From positions 4,172,104-4,236,103 of the forward strand of contig OZ036010.1 in the NCBI GenBank assembly GCA_964035015.1: a stretch of DNA of 64,000 bases, read 5' to 3'. Below the pieces are notes generated by a model. The model saw only the letters and a program-made list of their open reading frames with translations, was not told the DNA's origin and made no database searches. Within the stretch, counting starts at the first letter, position 1. Every line of letters starts with the position of its first letter. This DNA is from Corallium rubrum. Lineage: Eukaryota > Cnidaria > Anthozoa > Scleralcyonacea > Coralliidae. This document shows, piece after piece, positions 38,808 through 48,143 of the stretch. The position numbers were made by a program, and so were the translations under genes.

Positions 38808-39474
38808 ATTGTAGCGTTGACTGCATGGACATGACTTTGACATGTATATCCCGTACACTATCAACTATGGCTAGGCATTTATATCTCGACATTTCTATAT
38901 CTGGATAGCCTTAGAAAGCGCTGTCCGAACGCAGGGAAATAAGGGGATAACATGATGACTTTTGGAGGGTGTATTGTTTATTTATGGCCCGCGTGGTAAA
39001 ACTTTCGCCCGCGCGCAACAACTGAATTTCACAATTCCATTAAATTGCCGAACTTTTTTTTTTCTGGCTAACACCCTGGAAATATACAGTGTGTATCAAA
39101 AAACCTGAACCCTTTGAAAACAACCTATTGTAGCAGTTTGAAAGCCCTAAGAATTTCGCTGAACCCACAGATGCCGGCGTAAAACACACGGTCTTATACA
39201 ACTGGGAAATTAAGATAACTTGAAGTGTATGCATGGCGAAAGTATTTAAAAGCTTTTTCTCTTCCTGTTTAACTTATGTGCTGCTGATTAATTTATAACG
39301 CAGCGCTTTTAGGGCTTTCAAACTACTATACACTGATAGTTTATAAATGATATTGGGCATTTCACTCGATTACATAGCATGTTCTAATGATTAGGGTGAA
39401 GGAAAATTCGAGTGTAGAATATATACATTTTAAGACCAGAGCGGGAGCAGTTGCGAAAAATGCAACTACACAGG

Positions 39475-39546
39475 CCCTCCGGCAGGAATTGAACCCACGA
39501 CCTTGCTACTCTAGTGCAATGCTCTGACCACTGAGCCACGGAGGCC
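39475..39546 (-). other. tRNA-like SINE head, copy 1
   Basis: Can fold with acceptor GCCTCCG/CGGAGG, a D arm and a CTAGAGT anticodon loop. The T stem pairs poorly, so it is a pol III promoter-bearing relic and not a working tRNA. Similar heads lie at about 39752-39823, 40028-40099 and 42087-42157. Confidence 0.65.
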
Positions 39547-40312
39547 GTTGCCGAGAGCTTGATCGCGAGTTTTGTATATATAATAAGGTGGTAATGCCAG
39601 GAGAGAATTGGGTATATTATAAATGATATTGGGCATTTCACTCGATTACATAGCATGTTCTAATGATTTAGGGTGAAGGAAAATTCGAGTGTAGAATATA
39701 TACACTTTAAGACCAGACCGGGAGCAGTTGCGAAAAATGCAACTACACAGGCCCTCCGGCAGGAATTGAACCCACGACCTTGAGACTCTAGTGCAATGCT
39801 CTGACCACTGAGCCACGGAGGCCGTTGCCGAGAGCTTGATCGCGAGTTCTGTATATATAATAAGGTGGTAATGCCAGGAGAGAATTGGGTATATTATAAA
39901 TGATATTGGGCATTTCACTCGATTACATAGCATGTTCTAATGATTAGGGTGAAGGAAAATTCGAGTGTAGAATATATACATTTTAAGACCAGACCGGGAG
40001 CAGTTGCGAAAAATGCAACTACACAGGCCCTCCGGCAGGAATTGAACCCACGACCTTGCGACTCTAGTGCAATGCTCTGACCACTGAGCCACGGAGGCCG
40101 TTGCCGAGAGCTTGATCGCGAGTTCTGTATATATAATAAGGTGGTAATGCCAGGAGAGAATTGGGTATATTATAAATGATATTGGGCATTTCACTCGATT
40201 ACATAGCATGTTCTAATGATTTAGGGTGAAGGAAAATTCGAGTGTAGAATATATACATTTTAAGACCAGACCGGGAGCAGTTGCGAAAAATGCAACTACA
40301 CAGGCCTCCGGC

Positions 40313-42086
40313 AACAGGTGGGAAAATTGTCTGAGCATGCGCGAAAACCGTGATATAAACAAGCTGCGGGGGACTGGGACGGCAATATGGCGGCTTTTAA
40401 TCTCTAAATAATCCGAAGAGTTTTTTAGTAATTCTACTTCTTTTTAGATATTTTATTAATTAAGAAACACACTATATATGTTCTACCATACAATAAAAAA
40501 GAGGAAAACCCATAATAAATAGTTTTTGATAAATAGTTTTTTATATTATAAATAGTTTTTGGTTATAATGCACATAATATTAAAGCTCAGGGAAGTACAA
40601 GTTGGCAGTTGCTCTTGTTTTATAAACTCAGTAATACAATTTATAACTAGCTTGTGTCTGCCCTTTTGGTGGTTATGTCAAAGGTTCAGTAGAAAATGAA
40701 AAGAACAGTTCACAGCAAAAATAAGGAGTTATTGTCACATCTTCATATCACTGCCAATTTAAATTACAACAAACTTTGATAAGCAACAAGACTATATACA
40801 AACATTTAAACATAGGTACATGTAGCAGAATATATGTAAATTAAATAAACTTGAATCCTTTCAGTATCTTCACTCAACGTAGTTGGTCAACCTATTTTGA
40901 ACACACTTATTTAAATCTAGCAATTTCAAAATAAGCATGTACATGTATATAAATATATACAGCATATTAAACACTTCACTCTTTTAACTTTTTCTTTAGC
41001 CATTAATATAGCTAATATAGTATCTAAAAAAAGAAAAAGAACACTTAAAGATTTGCATGATAACAAATGCAATATTATTTTTGGTAGCAGTTATCAGTTC
41101 AATCCAAATCCAAAATGGCGGTTTCAAGTGACTCAAATTCAAAGCGTGAAATTCAAGTGTTTACGATTTTTTGAAGCTCAGAAACTGGTACAATCTTAAC
41201 AATTAGGATCAAAAGCATACTTTGAAAGACAAAAAAATTGGTGGCATAGGCGAAAATTTTAATTTATTGGCTTTCATCACTTTTTATAGCTGTCAAAATT
41301 GTGTACCGAAAACGAGCAAACTTTAGAGTTCGCCTAGGCTTCGGAAATGCAGTTGATTCTTAAACAGACTGGTTTAAGTCATACTGCAAGAACCTGTAAG
41401 CAGTTGTCAAGTTTCATTTAGACGATTAACAAAAAATATACGGTAATTCAAGCACATTTCCTAAGCCGACTGTTATCGCAATTTCCTATGGACAGGCGAA
41501 AGGGCACAAGATTCAGTTCGTTTTCGATTTTTCTGGACGTTGTCATTTATTTCAGTGGATGGAGCAAAGAACTATGGATAGTTTAAGAGAATAAAATTTG
41601 GGTGGCAAAGGGCTAAATGTTTAACTATGGCTCGTTCAAAATCACTGATTTTAACTGTTTTTAGGATATTAAGCAACTAGGCGATAAATTTACACCGTCA
41701 AGTGGGCTTCAATATTAACAATTCACACAGTATTTTTAAAGATAAACATATGATCTAGATAATTCAACTCACCTTTTAGTAGTATTTTGCTGTTTATACA
41801 GTTTGTCGACACAAACAAAATGCACATCGAAACGAAAAACCCTGTTTGTTGCATATTCTCCTCGAATAATCCAAGGTTTCCATAACTCCGATCATAGGAA
41901 AATATAGCTCACATGAAAGTCACCACAACCAGTTTTAAATTGCCAAGGTTTCTCTTCTTCAGCGTACCAAATATTTCAGCTAACAAAACATTCAAACCTG
42001 AACGAACCTCATTTCGAACAAAAATAAAGAAACAGAGCAAATGCGCCCGCGATTTTTGGTCAGTTAAGACAATTTTCCCACCTGTT
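40313..42086. mobile_element. 1774-bp element inserted into the SINE array
   Basis: Ends AACAGGTGGGAAAATTGTCT and AGACAATTTTCCCACCTGTT, flanked by a perfect GCCTCCGGC 9-bp duplication (40304-40312 and 42087-42095). This suggests a Mutator-like non-autonomous element. The interior is AT-rich with no credible ORF. Confidence 0.8.
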
Positions 42087-42836
42087 GCCTCCGGCAGGAA
42101 TTGAACCCACGACCTTGCGACTCTAGTGCAATGCTCTGACCACTGAGCCACGGAGGCTGTTGCCGAGAGCTTGATCGCGAGTTCTGTATATATAATAAGG
42201 TGGTAATGCCAGGAGAGAATTGGGTATATTATAAATGATATTGGGCATTTCACTCGATTACATAGCATGTTCATAGGTTGTTTTCTAAGGGTTCAGTTTT
42301 TTTTGATACACACTGTAGTAAGGTTAGATATACTGCCGAAACAGAGAACGTATAGGAGTCTAACGTTTCGAGCAAAAGCCTTTCGTCAGAGACTAAACGA
42401 AGGGCCTTTGCTCGAAACATTAGACTCCTATGTTCTCTGCGTTGGACTTTAGAATAGAGAGGACGATTTTTTGGTATGAATAGGTATACTATTAGTTTAA
42501 GTATCAGATCGTGCCACACAGCAAAAAGACGTAGAAAGATAGATATATGGACACTCCAATATTCCTTCTGCTACTTTAGTTAGTTTCTTCAAGCAAGGAG
42601 GAAATACTGAGTGTACATGCAAGGGTTAATAACATGCAATATATACCTGCTAGCGTATCAAAACAGCAATTGCAAATCAAGAGCTTAATTGCTCGCTATT
42701 CTTTCGTATAGCTGGGAACGCAACAAATGACGTCCAGATGGAAGCTAATAATTAATCCCTTTCATTTTGGTTTAATTTAGTTTTAATTTTGAAGACTTTA
42801 ACCTCTCAAACTTGTTGGGTGTCATCGAAATAAAGT

Positions 42837-42879
42837 ATGAGGTTCGTGTTTCTCTGGACTGCATTCGTCGTTTTGACAG
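42837..42879 (+). CDS. Orphan signal-peptide exon
   Basis: ATG opens MRFVFLWTAFVVLT, a short hydrophobic secretion signal, followed by ACAG|GTAATT in phase 1, the usual phase after a signal peptide in secreted modular proteins. A long TA tract follows. No in-window downstream partner was found, so it could start a gene with distant exons or be chance. Confidence 0.35.
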
Positions 42880-42899
42880 GTAATTCTGAGCGTTTTCAT

Positions 42900-43052
<153 letters not shown>

Positions 43053-43206
43053 GAAATAGAAAACATTTTCCGTGTTTTTATAGAAACACGGCTTTCAACC
43101 AATCGCCGCGCTTGTTTTACCGGTTCATATTTCTCTTGCAAAAAAGTATCGTATGTCAAAATAAATGTACTCCAAAGAGGAAGCTATATAGTATATAGTA
43201 TATGGA

Positions 43207-43608
43207 GTCTTAGACCCCATTTACACTAGAGCAAAAGTTTTCGGATTCGTGACGAACCAGAACGTTTTAGTACCGGATTCGTTTGCCGTTTACACACAAA
43301 AGAATGAATCCGGAATAAAAACTTTCCGGTTTAATCACGTATCCGGAGATTTCGAATCCGAAAAAAAATGTAGAAACTTCGTATCTGAATACTTTTGAAT
43401 CCGAGACAATACGTAGTGTGAACGGTTATTCCGATGAATTTGGATACTCTTCCGCTCGCAGTCATGTGAGGTTGCAGTGGAACTACATGGTCAACATATT
43501 AACTGAATTAAAGGAATTCCGAGTTTAGTGTAAAAGGCCGAATCTCCGAAGTGAATCCGGAAACATTTACGAACCCGGAAACTTTTGCTCTAGTGTAAAC
43601 GTAGTCTT
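43207..43608. mobile_element. MITE-like element, about 400 bp, TTTACACTAGAGC ends
   Basis: ATTTACACTAGAGCAAAAGT at the left is mirrored by ACTTTTGCTCTAGTGTAAAC at the right, and TCTTA flanks both sides. Internal GGATTCG-type motifs recur. Confidence 0.7.
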
Positions 43609-43686
43609 AATAGTGTTTTCTTTGAACAAATACACTAACAGATCTCTTATAGTTTTACATATTAAATGACAGAAAGGTATTCAATG

Positions 43687-43689
43687 TAG

Positions 43690-43746
<57 letters not shown>
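43687..43746. repeat. TG microsatellite
   Basis: About 29 TG repeats. Confidence 0.95.
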
Positions 43747-43748
<2 letters not shown>

Positions 43749-43778
43749 TAGCTTATCCGGCACGATCAGGGTCGGAAG

Positions 43779-43890
43779 TGACGTCACGCTTTCATACCGG
43801 AAGTGAGGTGTGCGCACAGGCTGACGTCACAGGGGTGTGCGCACATGATGTGACGTCATTAGGGGTGTGCGCACAAAGAATGCTGACGTG
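43779..43890. promoter_or_regulatory. Cluster of TGACGTCA and GTGCGCAC palindromes
   Basis: Three TGACGTCA sites (about 43779, 43822 and 43851), three GTGTGCGCAC sites (about 43808, 43836 and 43865) and a further CTGACGTG alternate within 110 bp, about 110 bp upstream of an ATG. This looks like a bZIP-responsive promoter, though none is proven. Confidence 0.45.
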
Positions 43891-43995
43891 ATAAAAATTA
43901 TGCGGTGTATATCATTAACGTATCGTGGGCTACTTTTCGACAGCTATTTCGGAACGCACTCGGGTTTCCTTCGGTCATCATCGTATTATTTCAAG

Positions 43996-44258
43996 ATGGG
44001 TGAAGATCGATAAATAAAAACAGTATTGTCTTGAGCGAGTACGAACAGGGTTTAGTGTTTGAGAGGAAAGTGGAATTAATTACTCGTTCGCTCGAGTGGG
44101 GAGTCGAAAATGAACAACTTGGGTTAACCGCGAACCTTACGGATTCCTGGACACCAGAACAAAGACAACAGTTTTTGATGGACTGGCAACAGAGGTGGTT
44201 GGACAAGTACCACGTGAATATCTCGACCAATGAAATGGCTTGTTTTCTCATCGTTTGA
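43996..44258 (+). pseudogene. Short ORF with DSWTPEQRQQF motif, frameshifted start
   Basis: ATG at 43996 runs into a stop after five codons, while the adjacent frame is open from 44004 to 44258 and reads SEYEQGLVFERKVELI and NEQLGLTANLTDSWTPEQRQ. A related exon lies at 46689-46885. I do not recognise the family. It may be the first exon of a repeated transposon or gene family that has lost one base here. Confidence 0.4.
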
Positions 44259-44259
44259 T

Positions 44260-45785
44260 CGGCTGAAAATTTTGCATTGGACTTAGAATACCGAATATTA
44301 CGCTATTGTCATTCATTTTTTTTCTTTAAAAAAGCAGCGATATCGTTTGATATATTGTTGGACTATCCATATCTGCAGGATTTTGCAAGGTAAATGTATT
44401 TTTCTACTTTATTTTGATGGTTTATGTAGGTCGTGTCGCCCTAAGCGAAGACCCAACTTCCGGTTTATCAACAATCTTCAAAGCAAAAAATCTCGAATTC
44501 CAACGGTTCGAATTCTCTAATTTTTGCGTAATAACTTGAGCAAATGTCTAATCTTGGATTCTATCCAGACGACCCCCGGCGACCTCTCAACCGTTTTCGA
44601 GATATTCGCCTTTGAACCGACCATGGTATTTCGGCATTTGCTAAGATGGCGCCTAATAAATTTAAGAGGGCCTTTCGCCACTAAAGCTTGTTTTTTTCTC
44701 AAGAATTTTGGAAGTTTCCTAATATTTCGAGCTTTATTCGTTACAGTAAGTGTAGAATGAGTGGTGGACAATTATTAAAGAGTAAAATTTGGTATTTGTC
44801 TGTTTTTATGGTCCAAAACGCTTGACCTCGCTGTATAAAAACACCATCATTCTGGAAAAAATGTATACATATCAGGCCTACATATATTCTGTAAATATTA
44901 TTACAGAATGTACTGAACTTTCTTAAAGATCTGCTATATATGTATACAGGCCTGATATGTATAGATTTTTTTTTATATTAAATAACATTGTGTTCCATGA
45001 CAGCATATGATTATTAAAATTGATGTGTGGATAATTATTTGTAGTTTATTGTTGTTGGTTATTGTGAATAATATATTATAGTTGTAGTATTATTATTTTT
45101 TTTTGCTAATTTGTTATAATTTGTTGTTGTTGTTGTTGTTGTTGTTGTTCGTATTGTTTTTTAGTATACAAATATTTATTATAGGACTTTAGCCAAGTGT
45201 GTGTGTGGGGGGGGAGGGGGGGCATGTGCCCTTGTGTCCACCCCTTGATTTGTACACCCATGAAGTGAATACAATAGTTAGCCATTGGCTGTACAGTCAA
45301 CTTTTAAGACACAAAAAGGTTAATAATTCCATCTCACTTCCTATTTTTTACAGGAAGTGAAGAGATACAGTACAGATGTCAGTGTTGGAATAACTTGCCT
45401 GGGCACAAGCACCGATCTGAACAGGATTTTTATGATTATAAATTGATGGATTCTCTTTTGCCAAATAACATTCAAATATGTAGTTTGATGTTTTGCATGT
45501 TATCAGTTGTATAATTACATAACAATGCATAATTGTGGATATAACTAATAAAATTTTAACAGAGGTATTATCTCTCACGTAGTATACAATTCGAATGCTG
45601 TGTCTCAAAGCCTAATTAAATGCCTGGATATTATTCATCCCTTTGCCTTTGAGTGCTACTGCATGTACATACTGATAGACAGTGAACTCTGTCTAAGACA
45701 GACACCCTTGGGCTGGACTTTGTCTGTCTTATAGTTCATTTTATTGGACTTTGCCTGTCTTATAGTTTGATTACCCATTCACTTT
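44260..45785. other. No gene seen
   Basis: AT-rich with a TTG run (about 45121-45149), a G-rich tract (about 45196-45222) and a partial inverted repeat (GTATACATATCAGGCC near 44863, its inverse near 44944). Nothing coding is supported. Confidence 0.6.
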
Positions 45786-45817
45786 TCTGATGCCCTCTCT
45801 AAAGTTGATGTTTCTTG

Positions 45818-45880
45818 GCAGGGGGTGGTGGTGGGGTGGGGGTTGGTGGTGGTGGTGGGGGGGGGGGGGGTTGGTGGTGC
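45818..45880 (+). repeat. G-rich tract
   Basis: GGTGGTGGGG-type repeats with a run of at least 13 G; it could form G-quadruplexes. 45880-46640 shows no supported gene. Confidence 0.7.
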
Positions 45881-46688
45881 TTGACTGCAAAAATGTAAGA
45901 TCAATATTGAGCAACATTTTAATTTTATTCAAGTTCCTTATTTACATACATATATATTTAGGATACAGGAAATACACTTTATTTGATAAAATATGAATAT
46001 TTGAACATTTGACCAGTAAAATACCAAGTGGTCCAAGTTTATCAATAGATTCTGGAGGCAATTCAATAAATTATCTTGATGTTGGATTTTGAATTAACCT
46101 TAATACAAAGAAAAATACAAGATAGTTACATTGAATAATAAATTTTAGGCTAGCTTTATTCACAACTTTATAAAATTTGGGATACAAGTAAGCTAAAGTA
46201 TGAAGGAAGAGGGAAATCATAAACCACTAAACAACAAATAATGTTGATTTCTCAAATCTCACCCCACGCTTTTCTCCAGTTGTAACGAATCACACGTTGC
46301 ACCGCACAACCAAATCATCCTTCATTGTAAATATCTAAATTCATTTCTGATTTGTTCCATTATCTGTAACATAAAATGCGTCGAATCCGAACAGGATTGG
46401 GTAGTCCTTGAAAACTATCTTGAATGCCCATCCGCCATTGTCATGAATATACGCCAAATAAAGCACAATCTGATCATATTAATTGTGTATGATCGTCACG
46501 GATTGTTCTCGTATTCTCCTGCCCATCAGATTTATAAATTGTGGATCAACTGTGACGAGTTTTCAACAGTTTTTGTGCATCTAGTCCACAGGGGAGAGTT
46601 CATTCCTCGTCTGCGGTCAGATGCAAATGAATCGATTTTAGCGTTAGGACCATGATGCTTTGCGTGACTTGTCCAACCTCCTCTGGAC

Positions 46689-46885
46689 TGGCAAGATGAT
46701 GAGGCATTGCTACAGAACGAACGATTAGGGCTCGCTTCAAACCATATGGATTCTTGGACCCCTGAACAACGAGAAAATTTCATGATGGATTGGCAAGACG
46801 ACGAACCTTTGCTACATACTGGCCGTGGGGAGAAGAGATCAATCGACGACGTAGACGATGGTGCAAGTACATCTGAACAGGTTAG
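46689..46885 (+). CDS. Exon-like ORF related to 43996-44258
   Basis: Reads NERLGLASNHMDSWTPEQRE and NFMMDWQDDEPLLHTGRGEK, then acidic SIDDVDDGASTSEQ and a possible donor (CAG|GTTAGC at 46886). Shares the NEQ/RLGL...DSWTPEQR..F..DWQ block with the upstream copy. Family unknown. Confidence 0.4.
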
Positions 46886-47095
46886 CGATAATACCTTGCT
46901 CATTTGCTCATAACTGCTCATGAGCACTTGCTCATTTGCTCATAACTGCTCTGAGCACTTGCTCATTTACTCATAACTGCTCTGAGCACTTGCTCATTTG
47001 CTCATAACTGCTGTGAGCACTTGCTCATTTGCTCATAACTGCTCTGAGCACTTGCTCATTTGCTCGTAACTGCTCTGAGCACTTGCTCATATGGC
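46886..47095. repeat. 31-bp minisatellite
   Basis: About six copies of a unit containing GCTCATAACTGCTCTGAGCA. The unit holds the palindrome GCTCTGAGC. Confidence 0.85.
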
Positions 47096-47423
47096 CCGAT
47101 CAGGCCCGTTTTGGCCCTATAAGGCACTATACGGCCCGATGGCCTGTTTGCTGACTAGACGTCCTAACCTGGGCAAGCCCAGGCTTGTCATGCTCCAGGA
47201 CTTATTGTTTAAAAAATGAAACAAGACACAATACAATTTTGATAAATTTTTATTTCAAAAGAAGGAAAAAGGGGGTTTAACGAATACGAAAATGTATACA
47301 TTTTTAGAGCAAAATATTGTTGCTAGGATACTGCTTTGCTTGGATGCATAAATTAACACACGGGTTAACGTTTTAAACAATTTATTCCTCGTAGTATAAC
47401 AATTTTACACAAATATACAGTTC

Positions 47424-47618
47424 TTAAACATATTGTCCAGCTTTTACAGTATTTTCCAGCTTTGATCGCTTGACTTTGTAAACTGTTCCGTCTTCCGCTA
47501 GTAGGAGTTTACGTTTTTGTCCTTTATGTTCCACAGACTTGACATCCAACACTTTGACTACACTTCGTTTCTTTTCTACAGGCAATAGAGGCACTTTCTC
47601 GTAGTAGTGTACACGCAT
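47424..47618 (-). CDS. Unrecognised basic ORF, possible terminal exon cut by hAT copy 2
   Basis: Minus-strand frame ending TVKAGQYV then stop, with VVKVLDVKSVEHKGQKRKLL and LLLAEDGTVYKVKRSK inside. AATAAA lies about 35 bases past the stop. The frame starts within two bases of the hAT end at 47621, so upstream coding sequence may have been separated. No family assigned. Confidence 0.35.
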   Translation of the reverse strand: MRVHYYEKVPLLPVEKKRSVVKVLDVKSVEHKGQKRKLLLAEDGTVYKVKRSKLENTVKAGQYV

Positions 47619-47894
47619 ACCAGGGTGTTAGCCAGAAAAAAAAAAAGTTCGGCAATTTAATGGAATTGTGAAATTCAGTTGTTGCGCGCGGGCGAAAGTT
47701 TTACCACGCGGGCCATAAATAAACAATACACCCTCCAAAAGTCATCATGTTATCCCCTTATTTCCCTGCGTTCGGACAGCGCTTTCTAAGGCTATCCAGA
47801 TATAAAAATGTCCAGATATAAATGCCTAGCCATAGTTGATAGCGTACGGGATATACATGTCAAAGTCATGTCCATGCAGTCAACGCTACAATTA

Positions 47895-47947
47895 CCCTGG
47901 ATGCCAGAGGCTCTTGTGCCACAAGAGCCTCTGGCATCCAGGGTACG
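47895..47947. repeat. Perfect 53-bp palindrome in hAT copy 2
   Basis: Same hairpin as 38755-38807. Confidence 0.8.
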
Positions 47948-48143
47948 CTACAATCAGCGAACGTGAAAATTAAAACTCACACAAAAAACTATAAAATTAT
48001 GTCACACAATTTTTTCATTTAACCATTAAAGAATAAAGTACATGAATCTGAACTCAATATAGTCTTGTCAGACAATAAATTACATTGTCAATGTCAAACT
48101 ACAGTATAATACAAGAGTCAAGTCTCAAGATGACATGTCTACA

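Larger units (their letters stand above)
34984..39078 (+). mobile_element. hAT transposon copy 1, 4095 bp
   Basis: Ends CAGGGTGTTAGCTACAG and CTGGCTAACACCCTG. Carries a transposase gene of the ZMYM/DUF4371 hAT type, split by a 611-bp MITE. No matching 8-bp flanks are present (AACACCTG left, GAAATATA right). Near-identical to the inverted copy at 47621-51719. Confidence 0.85.
39355..42271 (-). repeat. Tandem array of a 276-bp tRNA-derived SINE-like unit (split)
   Basis: Units start near 39355, 39631, 39908 and 40184. The fourth is split by the 40313-42086 insertion and resumes at 42087. Each unit carries, on the minus strand, a tRNA-like sequence with an A box (GGCTCAGTGGTCAGAGCA) and a B box (GGGTTCAATTC), then a non-tRNA body. 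Tandem rather than dispersed copies are unusual for a SINE. Confidence 0.8.
39087..42315. mobile_element. Tc1/mariner-like non-autonomous element with nested insertions, 3.2 kb
   Basis: Ends CAGTGTGTATCAAAAAA and its inverse TTTTTTGATACACACTG, continuing about 43 bp through CTGAACCCTT and GAAAACAACCTAT. It is flanked by TA on both sides within the foldback motif, the expected target of this superfamily. Contains a second pair of inverted repeats (AGTTTGAAAGCCCTAA, about 39134 and 39309), a SINE array and another element. No transposase. Confidence 0.75.
39079..42445. repeat. Penelope-like foldback split by a mariner-like element
   Basis: GAAATATA at 39079-39086 continues at 42316 as TAGTAAGGTTAGATATACTG, then ACGTTTCGAGCAAAAGCC and GAAGGGCCTTTGCTCGAAAC. 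Removing the insertion and one TA gives the same motif as at 24229 and 59624. Confidence 0.7.

Noticed and set aside
39355..40312. Functional tRNA gene cluster
   Set aside because: The T stem pairs poorly and the unit continues into a SINE-like body. It is better explained as tRNA-derived repeats.
40226..42104. ORFs at the edges of the 1774-bp element
   Set aside because: They run across insertion borders and the SINE heads and share no domain.
46532..46927. 131-residue minus-strand ORF
   Set aside because: Shadow of the plus-strand DSWTPEQR ORF; it has no independent support.
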